Positions 1 through 8,488 of a stretch of DNA of 64,000 nt are shown one piece after another. The notes beneath the pieces were generated by a model. That model was given only the letters and a program-made list of their open reading frames with translations. It was not told the origin of the DNA and ran no database searches. This DNA comes from an uncultured Alphaproteobacteria bacterium. Its GTDB lineage: Bacteria; Pseudomonadota; Alphaproteobacteria; Methylaequorales; Methylaequoraceae. Positions within the stretch are counted from its first letter, which is position 1. Every line of letters starts with the position of its first letter. The stretch lies in contig CACCPY010000001.1 of assembly GCA_902547955.1 (NCBI GenBank), forward strand, positions 1-64,000, read 5' to 3'. The position numbers and the translations under genes were made by a program.

Positions 1-52
1 GTAAGAGTAAGAATAATCCTAAAGCAATATTTTTTTTTTTCTTATTATCCAT
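1..52 (-). CDS. CoxF-like small membrane protein (5' end only)
   Basis: An ATG at 52-50 on the minus strand, one base after the ctaB stop, opens a frame that runs off the window edge. The 17 visible residues are MDNKKKKNIALGLFLLL: a lysine-rich start followed by the beginning of a membrane helix. Small proteins of this shape (CoxF) lie between ctaB and ctaG in many alphaproteobacterial oxidase clusters, so position and form both fit. The assignment is inference because only the start is visible. Four lysine codons are written in an 11-base T run (plus strand). Confidence 0.55.
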   Translation of the reverse strand, partial: MDNKKKKNIALGLFLLL

Positions 53-53
53 C

Positions 54-959
54 CTACAAATAACTGTCAATTACAAGTGATGAAAAGATTAAATATAAGT
101 AAATAATTGAAAATTTAAATAAGGAAGGTGCGAAAGCTGTTTTTTTATTATCATCAGATCTAAGAATTTTGTAAGCGAGATAGAGGAAGAACGAATTCAG
201 AACCAGAGAAGTTGTAAAATAAAAAGATCCAGAGTAATTAAGAAAGTATGGCAACAACGAAACAATCATTAACAATAAAGAATATATAAATATTTGAATT
301 TTCGTATTTCTTTGCCCGGAGACAACAGGCAGCATTGGGACTTTAGCTTTCGAGTACTCAATATCTTTGTAAAGCGCAAGAGCCCAAAAATGTGGCGGTG
401 TCCAAATAAAAATTAGCAAAAATAAAATGAGAGGGAAGGTATTAAGTTCTCCTGTTGAACAGACCCAACCTATAACTGGAGGAAAAGCACCGGCTGCACC
501 TCCTATGACGATGTTTTGAGGTGTTCTTCTTTTCAACCAAATTGTGTAAATAAAAATGTAAAAAAAGATAGAGAACGCTAACAAACACGCAGCTAAATAA
601 TTTAATGAAAGACCAAGCATTAAAACTGAAATAACAGATAACATTATACCAAAACCCAGAGCATTATCTGCGTCTATTTTACCGACAGGTATTGGCCTTT
701 TCTTTGTTCTTTCCATTAAAGAGTCGATGTCTCTGTCAAACCACATGTTGATGGCTCCGGCAGCTCCTGCTCCCAACGAAATACAGAAAATTGATAATAC
801 GAACATAAACGGATGTATACTTACAGGTGCCAAACAAAGACCACACAGTGAGGTGAAAACTGCCAATAACATAACTCTGGGTTTCAAAAGAGCAATGTAA
901 TCCTCTACAGAGCTTTTACTTTCGAAGACTTCTAGGTCGTTTGCAGTTTTACTCTCCAT
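54..959 (-). CDS. ctaB: Protoheme IX farnesyltransferase (heme O synthase)
   Basis: This membrane UbiA-family prenyltransferase adds a farnesyl group to heme B to make heme O, a precursor of the heme A used by the aa3-type oxidase encoded upstream. The 301-residue protein has the usual length and about nine hydrophobic segments. The Mg-prenyl-diphosphate motif NMWFDRDIDSLMERTKKRP lies near residues 71-89, and a second conserved loop (DIEYSKAKVPMLP) lies near 199-211. It starts 20 bp after ctaD in a ctaC-ctaD-ctaB operon on the minus strand. The order matches other alphaproteobacteria, so assignment is secure. Confidence 0.96.
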   Translation of the reverse strand: MESKTANDLEVFESKSSVEDYIALLKPRVMLLAVFTSLCGLCLAPVSIHPFMFVLSIFCISLGAGAAGAINMWFDRDIDSLMERTKKRPIPVGKIDADNALGFGIMLSVISVLMLGLSLNYLAACLLAFSIFFYIFIYTIWLKRRTPQNIVIGGAAGAFPPVIGWVCSTGELNTFPLILFLLIFIWTPPHFWALALYKDIEYSKAKVPMLPVVSGQRNTKIQIFIYSLLLMIVSLLPYFLNYSGSFYFTTSLVLNSFFLYLAYKILRSDDNKKTAFAPSLFKFSIIYLYLIFSSLVIDSYL

Positions 960-979
960 CTCAAAATGATCATGTTGAA

Positions 980-2542
980 TTACTTGACTTTTGGTAAATC
1001 ATCAAATGAATGGAAAGGTGGGGGAGAACTTAGTTTCCACTCAAATGTTGTAGCACCTTTGCCCCACGGATTTTTTTGAGCTTTTCTTCGTCTCATAAAT
1101 GCCTCAAGCACAACCACAACAAAGAAAAAAGCTGCAAACACAGAAATGTATGCGCCTATACTAGACACATAATTCCATCCTGCAAAAGCATCAGGATAGT
1201 CAGGAATTCTTCTGGGCATTCCGGCTAGACCAGAGAAGTGCATAGGGAAAAAAGTAATGTTTACCCCTATGAACGTAAGCCAAAAATGGATCTTTCCCAA
1301 GATTTCACTATACTCGACTCCTGACATCTTGCTAAACCAATAGTAAAATCCAGAATAAATGGAAAACAAAGCACCCATAGACATTACGTAATGGAAGTGC
1401 GCAACAACATAGTAAGTGTCATGTAAGGCAACATCAATTCCAGTGTTTGCTAAAACAACACCAGTTACACCTCCAAGAGTAAATAGAAAAATCATTGCTA
1501 TAGCAAATAGCATCGGTGTTCTAAATTCTATAGATCCCCCCCACATTGTGGCTATCCAACTAAATATTTTAATACCTGTAGGAACAGCAATAACCATTGT
1601 TGCTGCCAAAAAGTATGCTCGGGTATCTACATCTAGCCCAGTGGTATACATATGATGAGCCCATACAACAAAGCCAACAACTCCGATTGCCGCCATTGCA
1701 TATGCCATTCCCAAATAACCAAATATTGGTTTTTTCGAAAATGTAGATACCACGTGACTTATTATTCCAAAACCTGGCAAGATCAAAATATAAACCTCTG
1801 GATGGCCAAAAAACCAAAAGAGATGTTGGAACAATACTGGATCTCCACCTGCTTCAGGGTTGAAGAAGGCAGTTCCAAAATTTCTATCTGTTAGCATCAT
1901 AGTTATTGCTCCAGCTAAAACTGGCAAAGACAATAAAAGTAGGAAAGCTGTAATTAATATTGACCAAACAAAAAGAGGCATTTTATGAAGAGTCATGCCT
2001 GGTGCACGCATGTTAAAAATAGTTGTTATGAAGTTTATTGCTCCAAGGATTGAGGAAGCACCAGCTAAATGCATGGACAAAATAACCATGTCAACTGCAG
2101 GCCCTGCATGACCAGATGTTGAAAGCGGAGCATACAAGGTCCAACCAGGACCAGCACCTCCGTCCACAAATCCTGAACCTACAAGTAGAATAATTGAGGG
2201 AACTAATAACCAAAAGCTAAGGTTATTCATCCTTGGAAAAGCCATATCGGGAGCTCCAATAAGTAAAGGAACAAAGTAGTTTCCAAAGCCACCGACCATT
2301 GCTGGCATTATCATAAAGAAAATCATTAATAGTCCATGAGAAGTTATCCAAACATTGTATTTTTGATAATCATCTCCAAGGATTTGCATACCTGGTTCAG
2401 CGAGTTCCATCCTTATTAAAAGTGAAAAGATACCCCCGATCAAACCTGCAATAACTGCAAAATAAAGATATAAAACACCTATATCCTTGTGGTTGGTAGA
2501 GAAAAAATATCTTTTAAAGAAAGATGGAGCGTGAGTAGACAT
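980..2542 (-). CDS. ctaD: Cytochrome c oxidase subunit I
   Basis: This is the catalytic subunit of the aa3-type terminal oxidase, holding heme a and the heme a3-CuB centre and pumping protons. The 520-residue protein shows the 12-helix heme-copper oxidase pattern. The [13 protein letters not shown] segment near residue 247 carries a CuB histidine and the cross-linked tyrosine. [11 protein letters not shown] near 295 supplies two more CuB ligands, and [13 protein letters not shown] near 374 the heme ligands. The N-terminal [10 protein letters not shown] is typical. An AAGGAA-type ribosome-binding site precedes the ATG. ctaC lies 12 bp upstream and ctaB follows. Confidence 0.98.
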   Translation of the reverse strand: MSTHAPSFFKRYFFSTNHKDIGVLYLYFAVIAGLIGGIFSLLIRMELAEPGMQILGDDYQKYNVWITSHGLLMIFFMIMPAMVGGFGNYFVPLLIGAPDMAFPRMNNLSFWLLVPSIILLVGSGFVDGGAGPGWTLYAPLSTSGHAGPAVDMVILSMHLAGASSILGAINFITTIFNMRAPGMTLHKMPLFVWSILITAFLLLLSLPVLAGAITMMLTDRNFGTAFFNPEAGGDPVLFQHLFWFFGHPEVYILILPGFGIISHVVSTFSKKPIFGYLGMAYAMAAIGVVGFVVWAHHMYTTGLDVDTRAYFLAATMVIAVPTGIKIFSWIATMWGGSIEFRTPMLFAIAMIFLFTLGGVTGVVLANTGIDVALHDTYYVVAHFHYVMSMGALFSIYSGFYYWFSKMSGVEYSEILGKIHFWLTFIGVNITFFPMHFSGLAGMPRRIPDYPDAFAGWNYVSSIGAYISVFAAFFFVVVVLEAFMRRRKAQKNPWGKGATTFEWKLSSPPPFHSFDDLPKVK

Positions 2543-2554
2543 AAAAATTCCTTT

Positions 2555-3373
2555 CTATTTTAATACGATTAGTTCATCTTTGTTGGATGCAAACTCTTCT
2601 TTAGCTTCTTCTAACCATGCTGCAAATTCTTCATCAGAAACTGCTTTGATGGATATCGGCATAAAACCATGACCAGGACCACATAACTCTGAACATTGAC
2701 CATAGTAAAGTCCAGGTTCTTCAATTCTGTAGTATGTTTCATTTAATCTACCAGGAATTGCGTCCATCTTTACACCTAAAGACGGAACGGCCCAAGAATG
2801 GATTACACCAGCAGGATCGCTGGTAATTTGCATTTTAATATTTTTATTAACAGGAACTACAAGCATATTATCGGTTGAAAGAAGCCTAGGCTGTCCTTCT
2901 TCAAGCTCGTCATCAGTAAGCATAATGGCGTCGAAGGCTAAGTCATCATGATCAGGATATTCATAACCCCAGTACCATGTGTAGCCTGTTGCTTTGATTG
3001 TCATATCTATATTAGAAAAATCGTTTTGTTTGTAGAGAAGTTTAAAAGATGGTATTGCAATAACCACAAGTATGAGAACGGGAATAACAGTCCAAGCAAC
3101 TTCAAGTAGAGAATTATGAGTTGTCTGCGAGGGAGTTTTATTTCTCTTGGCACTGAACTTTACGCAAACGTAAGCTAATAGAACAAAAACGAAAACTGTT
3201 ATAAAGGTAATAATCCAAAAAACGAAATCATGAAGTCCTGCTAATTCGGCCATCAAAGGAGAAGCTGCCTCTTGAAAACCCATTTGCCATTCTTCAGGTT
3301 GACCTTTAGAGAGAACTTTATCACCTAGAAACATTAAAACAGTTGCAATAAAATATGTGAAAATCTTAGTCAT
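2555..3373 (-). CDS. ctaC: Cytochrome c oxidase subunit II
   Basis: Subunit II carries the dinuclear CuA site that accepts electrons from cytochrome c in the periplasm. The 272-residue protein begins with a hydrophobic signal sequence, has two transmembrane helices (about 50-70 and 92-112), then a periplasmic cupredoxin domain. CuA ligands are visible: His192 in VIHSW, Cys227 and Cys231 in CSELCGPGH, His235 and Met238. The aromatic patch YTWYWGYEYP conducts electrons to the metal. It is the first gene of the oxidase operon, and a good promoter lies about 65 bp upstream of its start. Confidence 0.98.
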   Translation of the reverse strand: MTKIFTYFIATVLMFLGDKVLSKGQPEEWQMGFQEAASPLMAELAGLHDFVFWIITFITVFVFVLLAYVCVKFSAKRNKTPSQTTHNSLLEVAWTVIPVLILVVIAIPSFKLLYKQNDFSNIDMTIKATGYTWYWGYEYPDHDDLAFDAIMLTDDELEEGQPRLLSTDNMLVVPVNKNIKMQITSDPAGVIHSWAVPSLGVKMDAIPGRLNETYYRIEEPGLYYGQCSELCGPGHGFMPISIKAVSDEEFAAWLEEAKEEFASNKDELIVLK

Positions 3374-3552
3374 AATTTTTTATAATATAGTTATTGGTTT
3401 CATAAAAAACAATTAATTAATTAATAAAATTTATAATTTTTGCAATTATAGACTTCATGGTGATTATTTACAATAACATAAGTAATTTGAAATTTTAAAA
3501 TTATTTGATTTTTAGTTAATTTAGTATTATTTTTCAAATAGTCAGGTAGTTT
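3374..3552. other. Divergent intergenic region ctaC / tldD
   Basis: This 179-bp AT-rich spacer is the longest noncoding stretch in the window. It separates the minus-strand oxidase operon from plus-strand tldD. A strong minus-strand promoter is visible at 3445-3473. On the plus side only an AGGTAG ribosome-binding site just upstream of the tldD ATG is clear, with no well-spaced promoter that I trust. I see no RNA gene or repeat here. Confidence 0.8.
3445..3473 (-). promoter_or_regulatory. Sigma-70-type promoter for ctaC-ctaD-ctaB
   Basis: Read on the minus strand, a -35 box TTGTAA (3473-3468) is followed after exactly 17 bp by a perfect -10 box TATAAT (3450-3445). Transcription would start near 3438 and leave a leader of about 65 nt before the ctaC ATG. 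No operator could be recognised. Confidence 0.65.
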
Positions 3553-4950
3553 ATGAAGTTGATTAAGACAAACTGGGAAGATAAAAAAATAACACAAGAT
3601 GTGGACAAACTTATGTCATCTTATGAAGATGGGGAACTATTTATTGAAGAAGTCTATTCGGAAAATATCTTACTTGACGATAACAAAATAAAAAGTGCCA
3701 GCTACGATAATGACAAAGGTTTTGGATTAAGAGCAGTAAATGAGGATGTAATCAAATTTTTTCACTCTTCAGAACTTAATGAAGCCTCTATTAAAAAAGC
3801 TCTAAAATCCATTTCTTACAGCAAACATAAAACATTACCTGAAAAAAATTACTCAAAAACAAACAAGAAATTATATAAAGCTTCTAACCCACTACATTTA
3901 ATTGTTCTCAAAAAAAAAATCAGACTATTGGAAGAGATTAATGATTACGCTAGAAAACTTGATCTTAGCGTTAAACAAGTAAGTGTTAGTTTAAATGGGA
4001 ATTTTCAGAATATAGAAATTATAAAAGAAGGTGGAAATGTGTTTTACGACTCCAGACCGCTTGTCAGAATGAACGTTTCAGTGTCAGTTGAAAAAAAAGG
4101 AAAAATTGAAACGGGCTCATACGGTTTTGGAGGTAGACACATGTATGAAAAACTGTTCGAAACTAAGAATTGGAAAAACGCTGTCGATCACGCCTTCAAT
4201 CAAGCTTACACAAAGTTATCAGCAAAAGAGATTCCTGCAGGCGAACAAACAGTTGTCCTAGGTCCTGGGTGGCCAGGTATATTATTACATGAAGCTATTG
4301 GACATGGACTTGAGGGTGACTTTAACAGAAAAAAAACCTCTGCATTTTATGATTTAGTTGGAAAAAAAGTTGCTTCCGATCAGGTAACAATCGTTGATGA
4401 CGGAACTATCCCAGAAAGAAGAGGTTCGTTAACAATCGATGATGAAGGCACACCATCACAAAACACCATGTTAATTGAAAAGGGCATCTTAAAAGGTTTT
4501 ATGCATGATCGTTTAAATGCCAAACTTATGAATAAGACATCTACTGGAAACGGAAGAAGGCAAAGCTATTCACATATTCCAATGCCAAGAATGACCAATA
4601 CTTACATGTTGTCAGGTAATCACGAACATGAAGAACTAATTAAATCTACAAAAAAAGGTATCTATGCAACTCAATTTAGCGGTGGTCAAGTTGATATAAC
4701 ATCCGGTAAATTTGTTTTTAGTGCCTCAGAAGCATACGAAATTGTAAATGGAAAAATAGGTAAACCCCTAAAAGGAGCCACTTTAATAGGAAATGGCCCT
4801 GAGATCTTGAAAGAAGTAGAAATGGTTGGTAATAACTTAAAATTAGATAATGGAATAGGAACTTGTGGTAAAGACGGGCAAATGGTACCAGTTGGTGTTG
4901 GTCAACCAAGTCTTAAAATAAAAAAATTAACTGTTGGAGGGACCCTCTAA
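3553..4950 (+). CDS. tldD: TldD, metalloprotease subunit of TldD/TldE
   Basis: TldD forms a heterodimer with TldE (PmbA). The complex is a zinc protease that degrades unfolded or modified peptides inside the cell. The 465-residue protein has the zinc motif HEAIGH at 246-251 followed by GLEGDF, the family signature, and a glycine-rich C-terminal half. Its partner pmbA lies about 3.5 kb downstream at 8489-9829. The position next to ctaC is conserved in alphaproteobacteria. It converges on the chorismate mutase gene with only 5 bp between the stop codons. Confidence 0.96.
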   Translation: MKLIKTNWEDKKITQDVDKLMSSYEDGELFIEEVYSENILLDDNKIKSASYDNDKGFGLRAVNEDVIKFFHSSELNEASIKKALKSISYSKHKTLPEKNYSKTNKKLYKASNPLHLIVLKKKIRLLEEINDYARKLDLSVKQVSVSLNGNFQNIEIIKEGGNVFYDSRPLVRMNVSVSVEKKGKIETGSYGFGGRHMYEKLFETKNWKNAVDHAFNQAYTKLSAKEIPAGEQTVVLGPGWPGILLHEAIGHGLEGDFNRKKTSAFYDLVGKKVASDQVTIVDDGTIPERRGSLTIDDEGTPSQNTMLIEKGILKGFMHDRLNAKLMNKTSTGNGRRQSYSHIPMPRMTNTYMLSGNHEHEELIKSTKKGIYATQFSGGQVDITSGKFVFSASEAYEIVNGKIGKPLKGATLIGNGPEILKEVEMVGNNLKLDNGIGTCGKDGQMVPVGVGQPSLKIKKLTVGGTL

Positions 4951-4965
4951 CTTTTTTATTTTTTG
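4936..4965 (+). terminator. Weak intrinsic terminator at the end of tldD
   Basis: A short hairpin (GGAGG, loop GAC, CCTC/T) overlaps the last codons and stop of tldD. It is followed by a T-rich tract from about 4952. The stem is only 4-5 bp, so this is a tentative call. It fits the need to end tldD transcription before the convergent gene at 4956. Confidence 0.3.
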
Positions 4966-5246
4966 TGCACCTCATCATAAATTTCTTCCTCATACTCTAT
5001 AAAGCTCTTAATCATTATGTCCCACAACCTCTCAATCATAACCTCAGGTATACCCCTCTTTTTTGCTTCTAGATTAAGTTTTTTTAAAATCTGATCGATT
5101 CTTTCCTGATCAATTATCTGATCTTTTCTTTTAAGTTTAACAACTTCAGAGACTAAATCTTTTCTTTGGGATATTAATTCGACGATTTTTAAATCTAACT
5201 TATCGATTTCATTTCTAATTTCTTCGATTGTATTAAATTTTTTCAT
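4956..5246 (-). CDS. Chorismate mutase, AroQ type
   Basis: The enzyme converts chorismate to prephenate at the branch to phenylalanine and tyrosine. The 96-residue, all-helical protein matches a stand-alone AroQ domain. It opens with IEEIRNEIDKLDLKIVELISQR, where the first Arg and the later conserved Arg/Lys (LVSEVVKLKRK) line the active site, and it has the typical D-Q-E-R-I segment in the middle and IMIKSFIEYEE at the end. There is no prephenate dehydratase domain. The start overlaps the gshA stop by 14 bp, so the two genes are likely co-transcribed. Confidence 0.85.
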   Translation of the reverse strand: MKKFNTIEEIRNEIDKLDLKIVELISQRKDLVSEVVKLKRKDQIIDQERIDQILKKLNLEAKKRGIPEVMIERLWDIMIKSFIEYEEEIYDEVHKK

Positions 5247-6588
5247 TTTTTTTTAAAATCTTAAAATAATTTGTCTCATATATCATATCAACATTATTGT
5301 TCCATTCCCCCAAAAATAAATTTTTCCATGTTTCAGCTGGAGACTTACCTGAATCAAGAATTATGTTCAAAGGCTCCAAAAAAATTGTTTCATCGTCATC
5401 CCCTTTTGTATAATTTCTTTTTTTTAAACCTTTCACAGAAAAATCTACAATTTTTTTTGTGAACTTGAAAACACTCTCATTATTGGGAGCACTAGCTTTA
5501 AGACCATCAGTTCTGACATCTTCGTAAAATTTTTTAATTTCATTAAATTTCCAACTTTTAATAATTAACCAAATTTCATCAAGAATTTCCTCATCATATA
5601 AAATTCCAGTCCAAAACGCAGGTAAAGCACAAACTCTTGACCATGGCCCCCCATCTGCTCCACGAACTTCAATTATTTTTTTTAGTCTAACCTCGGTGAA
5701 TATTGTTGTTATATGATTTTCCCAATCTGAAAATGTTGCATCCATTTTTTTTATTTTACCGTCCATTAGATCTCTAAAAGTATGGCCAGTTAAGTCAATA
5801 TACTTGTTATTTCTGATTATGAAGTACATCGGTACATCTAGTAAATAATCTACATATTTTTCAATTGAAAACTCTTTATCGCAGAACATTGATAGTAATC
5901 CGCATCTATCATTGTCAGTTTTTGTCCAGATATGGGACCTGTAACTTAAAAAATTTGATAATTTTCCATTAATAAATGGTGAATTTGCATATAATGCTAT
6001 TATCAATGGTTGAATTGACTGACTAACCACAATTTTTTTTTTCATGTCTTGTTCAGATGAAAAATCAAAGTTCGCCTGAATAGTGCAAGTTCTCAACATC
6101 ATATCTAGACCTAAACTTCCAACCTTGGGCATATATCTACTCATAATTTTATATCTTTTTTTTGGCATTAATGTGATATGTTCTCTAGTCCACTTTGGTA
6201 AAACCCCCATACCCATAAAGTCAATACCTAAATCCTCACACACTGCATTTAATTCATCTTGATGACTGTTAACCTCTACACAAGTTTCGAACAAATTTTT
6301 TAGTGGAGCGCCAGATAATTCAATCTGTCCACCAGGTTCCAGAGATATAGAGGCATTATGTCTTTTTAAACCAATAATCTTTTTTTCTTCAAAAATTTTT
6401 TCCCAGCCAAATTTTAATGAAAGTTTTGTCAAAATTTTTTGAATATCAGAATAATTTATTGGTTCTAAATTTTTCTTTCTAAAACCAAATTTTTCGTGTT
6501 CTGTTCCGATTCTCCAATTTTTTTTTTCTTTACACCCATCAAGAAAATATGACATTAAGACACCTTTTGTTAATTTACTTTCATTCAT
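5233..6588 (-). CDS. gshA: Glutamate--cysteine ligase (alphaproteobacterial/plant type)
   Basis: This enzyme makes gamma-glutamylcysteine, the first step of glutathione synthesis, using ATP. The 451-residue protein belongs to the class shared by alphaproteobacteria and plants: IGTEHEKFGF near the start supplies catalytic glutamates, SLEPGGQIELSGAP follows near residue 100, and EVRGADGGPWSRVCALPAFW lies around 317. I chose the ATG at 6588 rather than the TTG one codon earlier. The start overlaps the rsmE stop by 8 bp. gshB is not in this window. Confidence 0.93.
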   Translation of the reverse strand: MNESKLTKGVLMSYFLDGCKEKKNWRIGTEHEKFGFRKKNLEPINYSDIQKILTKLSLKFGWEKIFEEKKIIGLKRHNASISLEPGGQIELSGAPLKNLFETCVEVNSHQDELNAVCEDLGIDFMGMGVLPKWTREHITLMPKKRYKIMSRYMPKVGSLGLDMMLRTCTIQANFDFSSEQDMKKKIVVSQSIQPLIIALYANSPFINGKLSNFLSYRSHIWTKTDNDRCGLLSMFCDKEFSIEKYVDYLLDVPMYFIIRNNKYIDLTGHTFRDLMDGKIKKMDATFSDWENHITTIFTEVRLKKIIEVRGADGGPWSRVCALPAFWTGILYDEEILDEIWLIIKSWKFNEIKKFYEDVRTDGLKASAPNNESVFKFTKKIVDFSVKGLKKRNYTKGDDDETIFLEPLNIILDSGKSPAETWKNLFLGEWNNNVDMIYETNYFKILKKNEKI

Positions 6589-7282
6589 CAATTAAACCTT
6601 GTAAACCAGATAAAGAGACAATGGCTGCAGTATCAGCTTTTAAAATATTTTTACCCAAATTTATTTTGTTAACCTCGATAGATTCAAAAAGTTGTTTATC
6701 TCTTAGTGACCAACCACCAACTGGTCCAATAAATATTGCGACTTTATCTTTTTTTGATAAGGAAATTTTTGATATTTTTTTTCCTTTCCTATCCTCATCA
6801 CAAAAAAAAACTTTTCTTTCTTTATTCCAATTTTTTAAAACCTCTTTTAGGCTGCTTAATTTTTCAATTTCTGGTACCAAAATTCCATTGCTTTGCTCAA
6901 CAGCCTCAATAGCGACCTTTTTAAGTCGACAAAGATTAGGAGTAAAATTTTCAGAAAATTCAGTTTTTAACGGAATTATTTTTTTTACTCCTAACTCACA
7001 AACTTTTTCAATTAGATAATTCGTTTGCTTATTTTTTAATAAACTGAAATACAAATAAAAATCTGGAACAAATCCTAACATTCCAGTTTTTTTTTCAGGT
7101 TTAACTGTATATTCTGTTAAATTTAATTCTACTTCCCATTGTTCTTTTCCGTTAAAAATAGTTATTTTATCCCCATTTTTTTTTCTCATCACTCTTTTTA
7201 AATAATGAGTTTTTTCAGAGTCCAGGGCTATGGATTTGGAATTAACGATTTTTTCCTTAAAGAACAACCTAATTTTAGACAT
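6581..7282 (-). CDS. rsmE: 16S rRNA (uracil1498-N3)-methyltransferase
   Basis: RsmE methylates U1498 of 16S rRNA using S-adenosylmethionine. The 233-residue protein has the N-terminal PUA-like part (HYLKRVMRKKNGDKI) and a C-terminal SPOUT domain. The SAM-binding loop reads IGPVGGWS and the knot segment LGKNILKADTAAIVSL. Both are recognisable but differ from the common forms GPEGG and LRTETA. It leads a rsmE-gshA-chorismate mutase run, as in related genomes. The gene is very rich in lysine codons. I am confident of the family and fairly confident of the target. Confidence 0.88.
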   Translation of the reverse strand: MSKIRLFFKEKIVNSKSIALDSEKTHYLKRVMRKKNGDKITIFNGKEQWEVELNLTEYTVKPEKKTGMLGFVPDFYLYFSLLKNKQTNYLIEKVCELGVKKIIPLKTEFSENFTPNLCRLKKVAIEAVEQSNGILVPEIEKLSSLKEVLKNWNKERKVFFCDEDRKGKKISKISLSKKDKVAIFIGPVGGWSLRDKQLFESIEVNKINLGKNILKADTAAIVSLSGLQGLIDE

Positions 7283-7347
7283 TAAATTTTATTAAAAAAA
7301 TAAACTAACACAAAAGTTTATTTACATGTAAAAAAAATCAATATTAT

Positions 7348-7375
7348 TTGAATATTTTTTTTCGTTTAATACTAT
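7348..7375 (+). promoter_or_regulatory. Candidate promoter for ubiA
   Basis: TTGAAT (7348-7353) and TACTAT (7370-7375) are separated by 16 bp in the 106-bp divergent spacer between rsmE and ubiA. The predicted start of transcription is about 7 bases before the ATG at 7389, so the message would be almost leaderless. In such AT-rich DNA a chance match is possible. Confidence 0.35.
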
Positions 7376-7388
7376 GGTTTAAAATTTT

Positions 7389-8255
7389 ATGTCAACTCAT
7401 TTAATAAACAAAATAAAATTATTTTTAGTACTTGGACGTTATAATTATCCAATAGGTGCACTTCTTCTTATGTGGCCTTGTCTCTGGGGAGTTTTTTATA
7501 AAACTAACAATCATGAAAACTTAATTGAAATAATTTTATTATTTGTAATAGGTTCATTTGTTATGAGGGGAGCTGGATGCTGTATAAATGATTTTTTTGA
7601 CAGAGATTTAGATAAAAAGGTTACCAGGACCAAAGGTAGACCACTAGCCAGTGGCTCGCTTAATATAAAAGAAGCTGCATTTTTTCTTTGCATACAATTG
7701 TTTATAGGATTTTGTGTTGTAATAAACTTTAACTTTAAAACTATATTTTTTAGTTTTTTAATAATACCTTTAGTTCTCATTTACCCTTTAATGAAAAGAA
7801 TAATGAATTATCCACAGTTTTTTTTGGGGTTTATTTTCAATTGGGGTGTTTTGATTGGGTTCATGTCTCAATCAAATACATTGAATACAGGAATAATTTT
7901 TCTTTTTCTAGGAGGAGTTTTTTTTACAATCTCATATGATACAACTTATGCCTTCCAAGACTTAAAAGATGATAAAAAATTTGGAATAAGATCTTTTGCA
8001 ATTATTTTAGAAAAAAAATCCAAAAGAAATATTTTTTTATTATTATTACTAAGTTATTTTTTTTTTACTTTATCTTTAACAAAGATTGAAGGTGTTGGTT
8101 TCTCTTCAAACCTAATATTGAGTTTACCAATTTTGGTTTGTTATGTAATGCAATTTTTTCTATTTATTAAAAAGAGGTATAAACTTTTTTTTGACTTTAG
8201 TGCACTCACAGGTTTTATAGTTTTATTTGTATTTTTAACTGCTAACTATTTATGA
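7389..8255 (+). CDS. ubiA: 4-hydroxybenzoate polyprenyltransferase
   Basis: UbiA joins a polyprenyl chain to 4-hydroxybenzoate in ubiquinone synthesis at the inner membrane. The 288-residue protein is strongly hydrophobic with about eight to nine helices. The first Asp-rich motif NDFFDRDLDKKVTRTKGRP lies near residues 68-86 and the second, YDTTYAFQDLKDD, near 182-194. RYNYPIGALLLMWP at the start is typical of UbiA rather than of CtaB, which is encoded separately at 54-959. Its end overlaps the convergent DUF4170 gene by 10 bp. Confidence 0.95.
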   Translation: MSTHLINKIKLFLVLGRYNYPIGALLLMWPCLWGVFYKTNNHENLIEIILLFVIGSFVMRGAGCCINDFFDRDLDKKVTRTKGRPLASGSLNIKEAAFFLCIQLFIGFCVVINFNFKTIFFSFLIIPLVLIYPLMKRIMNYPQFFLGFIFNWGVLIGFMSQSNTLNTGIIFLFLGGVFFTISYDTTYAFQDLKDDKKFGIRSFAIILEKKSKRNIFLLLLLSYFFFTLSLTKIEGVGFSSNLILSLPILVCYVMQFFLFIKKRYKLFFDFSALTGFIVLFVFLTANYL

Positions 8256-8431
8256 GGTAGTATAATATATCTTGTGTTACAACTATCAACGTTTAACCAT
8301 GATAATCTGTCCCACTCTTTTTTTGCTTCATTGTAACTATTATATGGTCCATGACGCTCTAATTCGGAACCTTTTTCAAGTTCTTGAAAATTTGTATCTT
8401 TGTAGGTTCCCCCTACTACCCAATAACTCAT
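8246..8431 (-). CDS. DUF4170 family small protein
   Basis: This 61-residue protein of unknown function has the pattern of the DUF4170 family found in alphaproteobacteria: a start with VVGGTYKDTNF, a middle with YNSYNEAKKEWDRLSW, and an end with DSCNTRYIIL. No membrane segment or catalytic motif is visible. In related genomes such genes often lie near pmbA and the lipid A genes, as here. It points away from pmbA and converges on ubiA with a 10-bp overlap, so it is probably transcribed alone. Its function is not known. Confidence 0.8.
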   Translation of the reverse strand: MSYWVVGGTYKDTNFQELEKGSELERHGPYNSYNEAKKEWDRLSWLNVDSCNTRYIILPHK

Positions 8432-8488
8432 AATAAAAAGTTTGTTAAGGTTGTAATTATAAGAAATTCAAATATAAATTATTATCTT

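Noticed and set aside
3474-3552. A TTGATT/TATTAT pair as promoter for tldD
   Set aside because: The boxes are only 14 bp apart, too close for a sigma-70 promoter.
6549-7019. 156-residue plus-strand frame opposite rsmE/gshA
   Set aside because: It is antisense to two well-supported genes and its composition is that of a complement frame.
8384-8488. N-terminal extension of PmbA by 35 residues
   Set aside because: The extension lies antisense to the DUF4170 gene and does not resemble the family; the ATG at 8489 starts the conserved region.
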